From Prosapia bicincta (taxonomy: Eukaryota > Arthropoda > Insecta > Hemiptera > Cercopidae): a stretch of 64,000 nucleotides of DNA. Location of the stretch: NCBI GenBank assembly GCA_036971475.1, contig JBAIZL010000002.1, positions 133,684,240 to 133,748,239 of the forward strand, in the 5' to 3' direction. Below the pieces are notes generated by a model, which was not told the DNA's origin, ran no database searches, and was given only the letters and a program-made list of their open reading frames with translations. Positions 46,772 through 56,720 of this stretch are shown in pieces (positions within the stretch are counted from its first letter, which is position 1; each line of letters starts with the position of its first letter). Both the position numbers and the translations under genes were made by a program.

Positions 46772-49252
46772 CAGAGGTCTTCAAATGGCGGCCCGCAGGC
46801 CAGGTCCGGACCGCGAGCTCATTTTGAACGGTCCGCCCCAAATATTTGAGTTGTCTCACAACGACACAACTTTGCACACTGACGCAGGAGGCGTGACACC
46901 AAGGGACATGTGGTCAAAAAATAGGTTCCCCCACTCTCCCTCCCCACCACAGCGTAATTCCCGTTACTTATGGGTCCCCTTACTTACCCGGACGGTCTGG
47001 TCTAGCTACAGTCTCTTACTATCGGTGTCGGACGTCGGTGTCATTGTCACTCTTGAGCTATCTGCTGCTAGTACATAGTGGACATTATTTCAGTGCCGTT
47101 GTCAGCATTTATTGTGTTTAATGTTTTGTCGGGTGTGTTGTAAGTTTTAAAAGTGAGTTGTTTAAGTTTGTCCACAGGTACTATGGAAGGTAAGAAAAGA
47201 AAAGTTGACAGCGAAAATAGACAATTCCTATCAGAATGGACTGATAAATATTTGTTTATACTCCCAAATAGCGCTGGTGCTGTACCTGTATGTTTAATAT
47301 GTCAGCAGACTGTATCTGTTGTCAAAAGTGTGAATGTCAAACGTCACTTTGAGACAAAACACAAGTCTTTTGATGAAAAATTTCCAATTGGCAGCAGTTT
47401 ACACAAGTCAAAAGTTGATTCCTCATGTGCCAGTTATTCAACTTCCACTCAAATAATGAATCCATCTATGCAGAAGCGTCCTTGCACATTTCTTGGACTC
47501 TCGCTAAACATATGAAACCTTTTAGTGATGGAGAAATAGTTAAAGAATCTATGTTAGCGGCAGGGAGTGCATTATTTGACACCAAACAGGACGTTGTTGA
47601 CACTATTAGTCGTATTCCTCTTTCAGCAGCTACAACTACTAGAAATACAGAGATTTTAGCAGATGAAAATAATAAAATGTTAAAGCAGGTTTTAGCAGCT
47701 ACAGACAGTTATTCATTGGCCATAGATGAGTCATGCGACATCACTGATATGGCTCAGCTAGTAGTTTTTGTGAGATTTTTAGATAAAGCTAAAGACCAGT
47801 TCATTGAAGAACTTTTAACTATCATACCAATGGAAGGTCAAACCCGTGGAGAAGACTTGCACAAAGTTTTAACGGAGTTTTTTTGAAAATGCTAGTTTTG
47901 ATCCTAAAAAGTTTATTTCGATAACAACAGATGGTGCTCGTGCAATGACTGGTAAAAACAAAGGTTTGGTTGGTCAAATAAAAAGTGACGCTAATTCAAT
48001 GAAAATCTGCTATTCTACAATTGCATCATTCATCAAACTGTTTTGTGCTGCAAACTGAGCCCTTCTCTTGAATGTAAAATGCAGGTTGTGATTAAGATCA
48101 TCAACTTCATTCGTTCAAAGTCTTCTCTACGCCACCGTGAGTTCATAGCTCTCCTTCAGGAAACTAATGTACAGTTTGAAGACTTGCTTCTTCATAACAA
48201 TGTTTGGTGGTTGAGCAAGGGTTTGGTTCTTCAACAATTTTTTGCAGTTATTAATGATATTAAAGTGTTTCTGTCTGAGTGCAAAGAAGACATCGCAAGT
48301 GAATACTTAGGCTTCCTACTTGACACAGAACTGAATGTAGCTACGATTGCCTTTCTAACAGATATCTTCAGACATTTGAATTTCTTCAACTTAAAGCTAC
48401 AAGGGAAAGGTCTGCTTGTGTGTGAACTTTCCACGGAAGTTAGCAGTTTTTCAAACAAAATTGGTATCTGGTGTGAAGATATCTCTGATGAACGATTGCA
48501 CTTTCCTAACCTAAAATCTATTTGTGACGAAGCTGATGGTATTGATATCAAACCATTTGAACATTTTTTGAAAGATTTGAAACTTGAGTTTGAAACTAGG
48601 TTTTCTGATTTTGGGAAAATAGGAAATGTTGTACAAGTCCTTAACAAATGCTTTTCTTTAAAACCAAATGGTGAATGGACAAGTGAAGCAGCGAAGATTT
48701 TCCACTCAAATAAGGCTGCCTTGCAAATGGAGATGGTTGACTTTCAAGAAGACATCGGTTTGAAGGACAAATTTAGTCAAGTCCCCAAAGATCTTCCTTG
48801 TGACCAGTTTTGGATTAGGTATGTTAGCCCTGAGAGATACCCAGAGATGAGAAAATTGGCAATTAAGTTGTGCACAATATTTGGCTCAACTTACCTGTGT
48901 GAGTCAGCGTTTTCAAAAATGAACTTTATTAAAAATCGTTTTAGATCACGTCTGACAGATAATCATCTTAACAACTTGCTTAGAATTAGTTGTACAACCT
49001 CAACTCCAAACTTCAAGGAAGTTGTTCAAACTAAAAAATGTCATTTTTCTCACTAAAATGTATTTTATATAAGTTTCAAGATATATTGTTCTCTTATTGT
49101 AGTATCTTTTGAGTCTAAATATAAACAAATTACTTTGCTTCTTTGTTCAAATGTGTTTAAGTTCTTTACCCAATAAATATATATATAAAGGCCCGCGGCG
49201 GACTTTAGAAAATCCAAAACGGACCCTGACTAAATGTAATTGAAGACCACTG
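46772..49252 (+). mobile_element. hAT DNA transposon, complete ends, 8-bp target duplication
   Basis: The terminal inverted repeats are CAGAGGTCTTCAAATG at 46772 and, read inward from 49252, CAGTGGTCTTCAATTA. Next to the ends, GGCCCGCAGGCCAG.. (left) and GGCCCGCGGCGGAC (right) are complementary-like GC-rich subterminal blocks. The flanks GCCTAGAG at 46764-46771 and 49253-49260 are an exact 8-bp target duplication. The 2481-bp body encodes one transposase on the plus strand. Ends and target site look young even though the coding part is broken. It lies between the nuclease gene and dia. Confidence 0.95.
47183..49056 (+). pseudogene. hAT transposase (GTF2IRD2/ZBED5-like), frameshifted
   Basis: The start at ATG 47183 gives MEGKKRKVDSENRQFLSEW. 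A BED-type finger follows: VCLICQQTV, then NVKRHFETKH (about residues 33-57). The frame shifts near 47460-47475 into SLHISWTLAKHMKPFSDGEI, LAIDESCDITDMAQLVVFV and MEGQTRGEDLHK. This is the hAT catalytic region, with the first Asp in LAIDES. A T inserted in the run at 47878-47884 ends that frame at TGA 47884-47886. Sequence continues as FISITTDGARAM in another frame, then a third shift before 48043 returns to frame for NNVWWLSKGLVLQQFF and the C-terminal dimerisation part CESAFSKMNFIKNRFRSRLT. Three frameshifts in otherwise stop-poor sequence point to recent inactivation (or assembly errors). The family resembles the hAT lineage that gave rise to the vertebrate GTF2IRD2 and ZBED5 proteins. Confidence 0.92.
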
Positions 49253-49389
49253 GCCTAGAGTATAAATTTCAGTTTCAGTATTTCCCTCCCCTGAGGTGAT
49301 AGGAAACTGATATCAGTCGAGAGCATGAATCTGAACAGAATATAAAACTGTGATTTGAATGACAAATGATCCATTAGTTACAATAAAGT

Positions 49390-50165
49390 AACAGTTAATC
49401 ACTTAAACAATAGTTTATGACTATCCGAACTTTAGTCATAAACTATTGTTTAAGTGATTAATAAGATTCACCTAACGTAATGGACTACAAAATTCAAGAA
49501 AAGTAACAGTGTGTCATCCTGTTTTCCTGATGTGTCAAAAAGTGTTTCAAAGTTTCTCAGGATGAAATCAAATGTATTTTTCAGGCACTGTTCAATTTGA
49601 ATATTTTAAAGAATTTGCTTGACCTCCTTTAAACATCCTACTTTGATTTTGTAATTTATTGGTCTTGGTTTTTTTAAGGAGTTTGGGAAAACTGAGTTTC
49701 TTTCAATAAAATTTTACATTGGGCAAACAGGTCACAGCTTCAAACAGAGTCGAGGAACACAAACAGAACTCCAACTCAGCATTTTACAATCACATAAAAG
49801 AAACAGTACACAGACATTTACCATAACCTAGAAATCTTACACATCAACAAAAAAGGACCACATCTCAACACACTACAACAATTTGAAATTTACAAATACA
49901 CAAAAACAAAAAATACAAACATAAATGAACAAACCCAGTACAAATCAGACATACTCTTTGATACTATCGAAAACCTGCCTTTAAAACCATCACCACCTAA
50001 CCCAACAACTCCAAGCAGAAGACACTGATGAGAAAATTGCCAAGGAGCGATCGAAAACATTCTGTCTCAGTAAGTTTTTACAAAATTTAAAGTCCGGATA
50101 GTCATAAACTAATGTATAAGTGATTCATTAAGTTTCACCGAACGTAATGGACTACAAAATTCAAT
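49390..50165 (+). mobile_element. Penelope-like element fragment with flanking terminal repeats
   Basis: A hairpin (AATCACTTAAACAATAGTTT against its complement, arms of about 26 bp, 49396-49462) starts the unit. The terminal segment AGTCATAAACTATTGTTTAA...CGTAATGGACTACAAAATTCAA (49435-49497) recurs directly at 50098-50163, so the coding piece is bracketed by LTR-like direct repeats. Between them, 49700-50010 encodes the GIY-YIG end (FYIGQTG-like start, then LHINKKGPHLNTLQQFEIYK and NEQTQYKSDILFDTIENL) in broken frames. Confidence 0.8.
50020..50067 (+). ncRNA. hammerhead ribozyme motif, canonical CTGATGA core
   Basis: AGACA (50020-50024) leads to CTGATGA (50025-50031). Stem II lies in 50032-50052 with closing G-C and A-T pairs and an inner ATTGC/GCGAT stem of 5 pairs. 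GAAA is at 50053-50056. AACATT (50056-50061) is a stem III that is a perfect AACGTT palindrome in the sister copy near 57500 (minus strand). C at 50062 is the cleavage-site base. TGTCT (50063-50067) pairs perfectly with AGACA as stem I. The motif starts a few bases after the end of the GIY-YIG coding part. All core bases required for a type I hammerhead are present. The internal bulge in stem II is the weak point. Confidence 0.65.
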
Positions 50166-50296
50166 AAAATAGATTTAATTTTATTATTTTACAATAAAGA
50201 GATATTGCTAATGAATTTCAACAATTAATTTGATAAGACATTTTTCCACAATTAAAAGAAATAATAATTTTGTACCACCAATTTTATTGTTGAAGT

Positions 50297-50695
50297 TCAA
50301 ATTGGCTGAAATGGTTCAAGTGGTTCAGGGATATTGTATAAAACTGAATTGCATTGAAGTTCTGGCACATAAGTAACTACATTTTTGAAGTTTTTGTAAC
50401 TGCAACAGTACATATAACCCCTCCAGTTATATATAAAAAACTTTGGCCAGAAATATTTATCACAAATATTATCACAGATAGGAACGGGATCGTGTTCCGC
50501 AAATGGATTGTTTGGCATAACAAATACAATACATGACATATTTTTTGGATGGAGGACTATCTTCCACAAAATTTCAGGAACAGGAAGCAACTTTCTTTTT
50601 GCATCTAGGTACAAGCCAGTCACTTCCTTAGTGTAATGGTTTATTCCTTTCATTATGCCATATGTCCCAGTTGTTATGATAAAATCATCTTCTGT
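50297..50695 (-). CDS. DNA/RNA non-specific endonuclease (dsRNase-like), last coding exon
   Basis: The exon has 132 codons plus a TGA stop at 50297-50299. The acceptor CTTTTCAG lies just above 50695, phase 0, joining exon B. It reads FIITTGTYGIMKG, then LLPVPEILWKIVLHP and CIVFVMPNNPF, then ICDNICDKYFW, GYMYCCSYKNFKNVVTYVPEL. In Endonuclease_NS proteins of insects the C-terminal part has exactly this order: TGTYGV, a proline-rich LPVP..YWK(I/V)V block, a FV.VNNP turn, cysteine pairs and a GY.YCC....F...V.Y.P motif. Family members with signal peptides are secreted gut or haemolymph nucleases that cut dsRNA and DNA. Secretion cannot be checked here because the N-terminus is missing. Confidence 0.85.
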   Translation of the reverse strand, partial: TEDDFIITTGTYGIMKGINHYTKEVTGLYLDAKRKLLPVPEILWKIVLHPKNMSCIVFVMPNNPFAEHDPVPICDNICDKYFWPKFFIYNWRGYMYCCSYKNFKNVVTYVPELQCNSVLYNIPEPLEPFQPI

Positions 50696-50869
50696 CTGAA
50701 AAGCAAATAAATTAACTGTAATAATCCATGCTTACAGATTCTGTGACTTGAAGTATTGTCTGTTCTAAGTATTAATTTAAATACAGAAATAAGTCCGTAT
50801 TAGGAATAAAATTCTAAAAGTTAAAACATATAGAAAAAAACTTACTTTAAACGTTAAGGAATAAAAAAT

Positions 50870-51085
50870 GTACTTGAAACTTTTTGTGTTGTAAATCTTG
50901 AGGTTTTTTTGAAATGATTACTTTTTGATATAACTTGGCAAAAACCACTACTTATTGATATTTCTCAGCAGATACATTTCACGCTAGATCAGTGCATTGT
51001 TCAATGCTGAGATTCAAAAACAAGTCTGAAAAATATCACTAAGTAGTGGTTTTTGTCAAGTGGTACCAAAACGTAGTAAAAAAAG
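50870..51085. repeat. PLE terminal hairpin with long stem-I arms
   Basis: Left arm ATAACTTGGCAAAAACCACTAC and right arm GTAGTGGTTTTTGTCAAGTGGTACC enclose two opposed copies of the module. On the minus strand the better copy reads CTCAGCA, TTGAACA, AT, a GCACT..AGCGT stem, GAAA, a short stem, UC, then TGCTGAG, which pairs with CTCAGCA over 7 bp. This lies in the first intron downstream of the nuclease stop, and is therefore intergenic. Confidence 0.75.
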
Positions 51086-51259
51086 TACTCATTTTTTTGT
51101 CAGTTGTGTGATAATTATTGTTTTACATATAATTTCTATTATAAAAGCTGATACTTATCAAGCTTTTGTCAATGTAACGTTTTACCATTTCGTCTTCAAA
51201 AATTCTTATAAACTTATAATCTAATAAGAGTTCAGTGGTATCTAAAGTAAATATTGAGT
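51086..51259. other. intergenic spacer
   Basis: No feature recognised. Confidence 0.4.
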
Positions 51260-52258
51260 CACTAAATGATTATAAATATTTATAAACTTGCCTATAGTAG
51301 CACTTATTTATATTTGTTGAGGACGACGATTTCGGGAGATGTGTCCCATTGTCAACTCAGACCGTAACTGATCTCAAGGTTTACGTAGGTTAGGCTGTTT
51401 GGGTGGGGGTGGGATATTATGGTGGTGAGGGTGTATTTTGTGAGTATTAGGAGTTATGATGTCAAAAAGTTGTGAGTTGTAATGTAATTGTGTATTGAGT
51501 ATGTGTGTAGGGTGTAGTTTGAACAGTGCCTGTATATTTCGTATTGTTCGGTTGTGTAGCGTTGCTTATTTATGTGTTGTTTATGAAGAATTCGTTGGTT
51601 AGATGTTATGCCTATGTAGTCATGTTTTGTGGAGTTGAGATGATCGGTGAAGTTTGATTGGTAGTTATTGTTTTTTAGTGCTTTTATATGTTCTTGGTAA
51701 CTTGTGTAGAAGGACCTCCCTGTCTGGCCCATGTAAAAAGTGGGGCACGAACTGCAAGTTAGTTTGTAAACTCCAGTGGTCTTGTAAATGTCATCGATTT
51801 TGTTGTTGGGTTGTAATTGTTTTGTTGAGAGTGTTGTGTGTGGAGTAAGCTATTTTGTAGTTGTATTTTCGTAGTGTGTTGGTTAGATTGTGGGTTTTGG
51901 ATGATCTGTATGGTATTGATAAGTGTTTTATGGGATTGTCCTGTTGTGTGTTTGTATTTGGGTTATTAGGTTTATATTTTAGGCGGTTGTATAATTTGTC
52001 AATCATTGTTGGGTTGTATCCGTTAGTTTGTGCTATATGTTTTATGGTGTTTAACTCCTGGTAGTGTTCTTCTTTGTCTAACGGTGTTTTAAGCAGGCGA
52101 TATATCATGGTGTTGTATATGGCTAGTTTATGTTGGTGTGGGTGGTTTGAGGAGCTGTGAATGGTCGTATTGGTACTAGTGGGTTTTCGGTAAATGTTGA
52201 ATTTATGTGTTTGTTTGTCTGTTCGTTTAATTGTAAGGTCTAGGAATTCATTATTACA
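51260..52258 (-). mobile_element. Penelope-like element, inverted 5'-truncated copy (3' half)
   Basis: The minus strand carries LDLTIKRTDKQTHKFNIYRK and HKLAIYNTMIYRLLKTPLDK (post-RT linker), KHIAQTNGYNPTMIDKLYNR, then after a frame change MGQTGRSFYTSYQEHIKALK (GIY-YIG core) and RYTTEQYEIYRHCSNYTLHT (51454-51732), followed by a 3' terminal repeat to 51260. The piece begins at 52258 where the divergent plus-strand copy starts, giving a head-to-head junction. The sequence of 51260-51460 equals the complement of 54130-54370. Confidence 0.88.
51313..51365 (-). ncRNA. hammerhead-like motif, TTGACAA family
   Basis: Minus strand: TGAG, TTGACAA, T, GGGA/TCCC stem II, GAAA, TCGTCGTCC and CTCA. The stem III region has changed from the consensus ACGGCCGT, so this copy is probably inactive. 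Confidence 0.4.
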
Positions 52259-52995
52259 ATTAACTCTATTAGATAAAGGCTTAAAACATAACATCACACC
52301 CAAATACAGCCAGCAAAATTTCTCCAAAACTCTAATATTAGATCTTGAAAACACAATCCAACACAACACACCGTTAGAACAACAAGATGCAATCAGACAC
52401 CAAATAAAACAAAAAATAACCCAAATTAAACCTCCCAAAACAAACACCCAAGAATTAAAAATAGCCAAATATATCAAAATCAAAATAAAAAACAAAATTT
52501 AACCATAACCAAAGCTGACAAAGGCAACATAACGGTAATTATTAACAATAACGACCTCAACAAAAAAGTACTCAACTTCACCCAAAATAACAACATCATA
52601 CACTAAAAGATGACCCAACAACAAAATACAACGCTCAAATTAAAGAAGCAATCAACAAAACAAAACTTATAATCCCACACTACACCAAAAAGCACCTATA
52701 ATAAATAAAACCAATAGCCCCAAAACTAAACAACCTACCCAAACTTCACAAAACAGACATCCCAATACGTCCTCTAATCAACCACACAAGCACCCCTTCT
52801 CATCTTTTAGCCAAATTCCTCAACAAAACTATCCAAAACCATATAAAATTTAATAGCCATTGTAGCATAAAAAATAGCCTAAATCTAATAGACAAAATAA
52901 AAAAACATAAATATCCCACACAATTCCACTTTAGTCTCTTTCGATATATCAAATTTATATACAAACATCCCCATTCCATCAACATCATCAAAAAC

Positions 52996-53481
52996 ATGCT
53001 TATAGACACAAATACACCACATGCACACATCGACGAAATCATCCACCTTACAAAATTAATCACATCTCAAAATTATTTCACCTACAATAACACATTCTAC
53101 AACCAAAAAAATGGCCTACCAATGGGCTCCCCCATATCTAGCATCTTAGCAGAAATATTCATACACCATATTGAACAAAACCACATTTTACACAACAATA
53201 AATACGCAGGTAACATAATTTACTGGTACAGATACGTCGTCGATATCATAACATTATATAAAGGTAACACACACCGAGCACACATATTTCTAAAACACCA
53301 TAATTCCATACACCCAAAACTAACATACTCCATCGAAACAGAACAACAAAACTGTATCAACTTTATAGACCTTACAATTAAACGAACAAACAAACACATA
53401 AATTCAACATTTACCGAAAACCCACTAGTACCAATACGACCATTCACAGCTCCTCAAACCACCCACACTAACATAAACTAG
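52996..53481 (+). pseudogene. Penelope RT palm/thumb remnant
   Basis: This is the longest open segment of the PLE RT (161 codons). It holds GLPMGSPISSILAEIFIHHI (template-gripping motif before the catalytic box), YRYVVDI in place of YRYVDDI, and NCINFIDLTIKRTNKHINST after the palm. The change of the first catalytic Asp to Val shows it is not functional. It continues only in a different frame upstream (SFDISNLYTNIP). Confidence 0.85.
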
Positions 53482-54254
53482 CCGCTTACAACACCATGAT
53501 ATATCGCTTGCTTAAAACACAGTTAGACAAAGAAGAACACTTCTAAGAGTTAAACATTATAAAACATATAGCACAAACTAACGGATACAACCCAACAATG
53601 ATTAACAAATTATACAATCACCTAAAAATAAACCTAATAACCTAAATACAAACACACAACAGGACAATCCCATAAAATACTTATCAATACCATACAGATC
53701 ATCCAAAACCCACAATCTAACCAACACACTACGAAAATACAACTACAAAATAGCTTACTCCACACACAACACTCTCAATATACAATTTAAACCAAACAAC
53801 AAAATCGACGACATTTACAACGCCACTGCAGTAACAAACTACTTGGCCACTTTACAAACTAACTTGCAGTTCGTGCCCCAGTTTTTACATAGGCAGACAG
53901 GGAAATCCTTCTACACAAATTACCAAGAACATATAAAAGCACTAACAAACATTAACTACCAATCAAACTTCATCTCAACTCCACAAAACATGACTACATA
54001 GACATAACATCTAACCTACAAATTCGTCATAAACGACACATAAATAACCGACGCTACACAACCAAACAATACGAAATATACAGACACTTCAAACTACACC
54101 CTACACACATACTCAATACACAATTACATTACAACTCACACATACTTTTTGACATCATAACTCCTAATACTCACAAAATTCACCCACACCACCATAATAT
54201 CCCATCCCCACCCAAACACCCTAACCTACGTAAACCTTAAGATCAGTTACGGTC

Positions 54255-54296
54255 TGAGTTGACAATGGGACACATTTCCCGAAATGGCCGTCCTCA
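54255..54296 (+). ncRNA. hammerhead-like motif, TTGACAA family, 3' of PLE coding part
   Basis: TGAG (54255-54258), TTGACAA (54259-54265), T, GGGA (54267-54270) with TCCC (54277-54280), GAAA (54281-54284), a TGGCCG stem III core, TC and CTCA (54293-54296) pairing with TGAG. The core has U3 and A8 instead of C3 and G8. Sister copies are at 55655-55700, 55925-55965 (minus), 55968-56012, 58110-58160 (minus) and 58787-58840 (minus). Confidence 0.5.
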
Positions 54297-54719
54297 ACAA
54301 ATATAAGTAAGTGCTACTATAGGCAAGTTCATAAATATTTGTAATCATTCAGTGAAAACTAGTAGCTCACTTGAAGATGGAATCAACAAATATCAACATT
54401 GAGAGTTTTAAAGATTCTTCTTATGAGTCCTTGTCTATTTTTATAATCCTTGAAGAAAAACTTTAATATAATATGTTTTTAATTTAATGAATTAAGAGCT
54501 TGATACATTATAATTCAAGAGAATTACAAAAAACTTACTGAGAAAAATATTTTTGACCTCAATAAACAATTGTTGCCAATGTTTAGGATAGTCATTAAGA
54601 AACATTGTTTAGCTAGGCAGCTTAGTTGTACAGGAAGGTTTTATGATTTATATTGGTTTTGTTTATTTAGTATGTTTTTATTTTATGTTTTGGTATATTA
54701 TCATAGTTAAACAAAGATT

Positions 54720-55060
54720 AGCCCCAACTACCAGCTATATACAAAGTAAACTGTACATACTGTAATAAATTCTATATTGGACAAGAAAGTTGGAGCTTTC
54801 AACAAAGATTTACAGAACACTTACACCCTATAAAATATGACACTGATTCATAATAAGCTGTTAACCTTATAATAGAAACAGTCTATCTTTAAATTCCCAT
54901 CAACTATAACTTAGAAACTCTCCACATCAACAAAGGACCACATCTTAACACACTAGTACAATATTAAATTTACAAATATCTCAACACAAAATAAAAGAAC
55001 AAAACTAATAGAAATTGCATACATTTTTTACCACATTTTAGTAAACCTGGCTGTATATCT
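54720..55060 (+). mobile_element. Penelope-like element GIY-YIG fragment
   Basis: Near 54740-54845 the plus strand gives YKVNCTYCNKFYIGQESWSF followed by FTEHLHPIKY, the GIY-YIG start (C..C..FYIGQ) with a decayed remainder (LETLHINKGPHLNT near 54910-54960). Only this domain remains. Confidence 0.8.
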
Positions 55061-55399
55061 GTTGCATAGCTGAACAATGCTTCCTAGCAGCTTACCTAGA
55101 TACTAACAAAACTGTCTTTGTGTGATTAAAATGTTTTTTGTCTGTGTAAGTTTTTCATAAATTACCTCAACTCATAAGTTCAACAAGTAATTAATTTGCT
55201 ACATTCAAATTTTATTGAAAGTTTTGCTGACTGTCATGAACAATAAATTCTTTATGTTTAAAACAATAATGGCAACTTGAAAAAAAATAGAAAAGCTCAG
55301 TCCATGCAAATTTAGAAATAAATAAGTAGCAAAAAGTTATGGCAGACAACGTAAATATATAATAATATTCGTGCATGCATAAAAACTACACAAATATTC

Positions 55400-55560
55400 A
55401 AAAAAATATACAATATTTGTATAAATCCTTCATCAGTGATTGGCTACTACTTACTGTACTAGAATACAGTTCTACTCCACTACAGCTGTAGCCAATCACT
55501 GATAAAGCTGACACCGTCGTTGAAACTAGTCTGTATGTATTATTAAACTAGTGTTAAGTG
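55400..55560. repeat. PLE terminal hairpin with CTGATGA / CTGATAA motifs
   Basis: CATCAGTGATTGGCTACTAC and its approximate complement GTAGCCAATCACTGAT are separated by about 35 bp. The right arm continues as CACTGATAAAGCTGACACC, GTCGTTGAAAC, TAGTCTG: a CTGATAA core, GAAA, the ACTAGT palindrome and a GTC cleavage triplet. The left arm (minus strand) has the intact CTGATGA but then diverges. Stem II of the right copy is weak. Confidence 0.65.
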
Positions 55561-55629
55561 AGATTTTGAGTGAACTTTTTTAATATTTACCATTGTGAAT
55601 TGTTCTTACTAGCTAAGCTCTACCTATCT

Positions 55630-55765
55630 ATCTAAGTTAAGGTTAGAGTTACAGTCTGAGTTGACAATGGGACACATCTCCCGAAACCACCGTCTTCAAC
55701 AATTATAAATTAAGTGTGCTACTACAGGCAAGTGTAACATATTTACAAGTGTTTTTAGTTATCTA
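55630..55765 (+). repeat. solo PLE terminal repeat
   Basis: This is a single copy of the family-1 terminal module: CAGTCTGAGTTGACAATGGG, ACATCTCCCGAAACC, GTGCTACTACAGGCAAG. Here GGCCGT is altered to ACCGTC. No coding sequence is attached. Confidence 0.8.
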
Positions 55766-55835
55766 TGTTGAATTCATCTTCGGTCAATTAAGCCTACATT
55801 AAAAAAAAGTTTTAATTAACACTTCTATTACCATT

Positions 55836-56090
55836 TGTTGATTCCATCTTCGCGTGAGCTACTAGTAATCACTAAACACTTTTAAATATTTTAAACTTCC
55901 CTATAGTAGCACTTACTTTATTTGTTGAGGACGGCCGTTTCGGGAGATGTATCCCATTGTCAACGGTCTGAGTTGACAATGGGATACATCTCCCGAAACA
56001 ACCATTCTCAACAAACAAAGTTAGTGCTACTATAGGCAAGTTTAAAACATTTAAAAGTGTTTAGTAACTTCTATTACATTTATTGTTAAA
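55836..56090. repeat. head-to-head pair of PLE terminal repeats (palindrome)
   Basis: A minus-strand terminal repeat (from TTGTTGATTCCATCTTCG to CCCATTGTCAAC) meets a plus-strand one (GTCTGAGTTGACAATGGG to AGTGTTTAGT) at about 55965. Each contains the TTGACAA hammerhead-like motif with GGGA/TCCC and GAAA. It has the same form as the junction of the large PLE at 52258 but without any coding part. Confidence 0.85.
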
Positions 56091-56221
56091 TTTAATTGAA
56101 ACCAATACACTTTTCTTTCGTTAACAACATAATAGAATATTGGATCTTATTACACTTTTGCTATTTCTTGCGACCAGACTTTTTGTTAACTAAAAGATGT
56201 TAAATTGTTAACTTATACTTG

Positions 56222-56257
56222 GAGGAAAAGTTTTCGTGATATGACTTTTTCAGCCTC
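56222..56257 (-). ncRNA. hammerhead-like motif, inverse copy
   Basis: Minus strand: GAGG, CTGAAAA (G8 to A without compensation), GTCATATCAC, GAAA, AACTTT, TCCTC. This is a homologue of 56617-56652, probably inactive because of the core change. Confidence 0.45.
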
Positions 56258-56616
56258 GTATTTTTGCTGCTAAGAATGCTGCAGTTGCGCTTCCTCGGTA
56301 CTATTATTTTGAAAGTTGCAAAAACGCACTGCACACTACTATTGAATCCACCTTCGCAAATCACCTCATGGACACTAAACACTCATGCAAAAGTATGGTA
56401 AATAACATGAGCATCCTCCACACATGCAACAAAGGCCATAAATTAAACACACTAGAACAGTATGAAATATATAGACTTAGCAACACACATAAAAATGACA
56501 TCTTAAATGAACAAACGCAGCACAGATCACACATACTCTTTGATCACATCACTTCTAACTTTCAAAATAATGGTACCGAGGAAGCGCAGCTGCAGCATTC
56601 CTAGTGGCAAAAATAC

Positions 56617-56652
56617 GAGGCTGAAGAAGTCGTAAGATGAAAACGTTTCCTC
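56617..56652 (+). ncRNA. hammerhead ribozyme motif, canonical CTGAAGA core
   Basis: GAGG (56617-56620), CTGAAGA (56621-56627, fits CTGANGA), an 11-nt stem II region (56628-56638), GAAA (56639-56642), AACGTT palindrome (56642-56647), T at 56648 as cleavage base, and CCTC (56649-56652) pairing with GAGG. Stem II is imperfect in this copy (AGTCGTAAGAT). Comparison with the inverse copy at 56222-56257 (GTCATATCAC) suggests an ancestral GTC..GAC stem. It lies just after the GIY-YIG remnant. Confidence 0.55.
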
Positions 56653-56720
56653 CAAGTGTAAGTTAACAATTTAACATATTTTAGTTAATAAAATGTCTGG
56701 TCGCAAGTAATAGCAAAAGT

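Larger units (their letters stand above)
52259..54370 (+). mobile_element. Penelope-like element, nearly full RT plus GIY-YIG, frameshifted
   Basis: PLEs are retroelements with a telomerase-related RT and a C-terminal GIY-YIG endonuclease. Here the order is LLDKGLKHNITPKYSQQNF (52265 onward), KADKGNITVIINNNDLNK near 52515, NLPKLHKTDIPIRPLINHTS near 52730-52790 (RT motif 2a-like), TLVSFDISNLYTNIPIP near 52930 (first catalytic block), FYNQKNGLPMGSPISSILAE (53100-53150), and WYRYVVDIITLY near 53222. In this last block the expected RYVDDI box has one aspartate changed, so the RT lacks a catalytic residue. The linker and GIY-YIG region follow to about 54180 in decayed frames, then the 3' terminal repeat to 54370. 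Many stops and shifts are present. Confidence 0.9.
56165..56720. mobile_element. Penelope-like fragment with inverted terminal repeats
   Basis: The left part, 56165-56340, is the complement of 56565-56710 (shared phrases TTGCGACCAGACTTTT and CTTCCTCGGTACTATTATTTTG). Between them the plus strand 56335-56570 encodes the PLE C-terminal end (CNKGHKLNTLEQYEIYRLSN and NEQTQHRSHILFDHITSNF). The structure is an inverted 3' end followed by a truncated direct copy, as in the larger PLE at 51260-54370. Confidence 0.85.

Noticed and set aside
46785..47078. 97-codon plus-strand open frame
   Set aside because: It lies in the GC-rich 5' subterminal region of the hAT element, upstream of the transposase start, and has no domain.
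48231..48647. 138-codon minus-strand open frame
   Set aside because: It is the antisense shadow of the hAT transposase.
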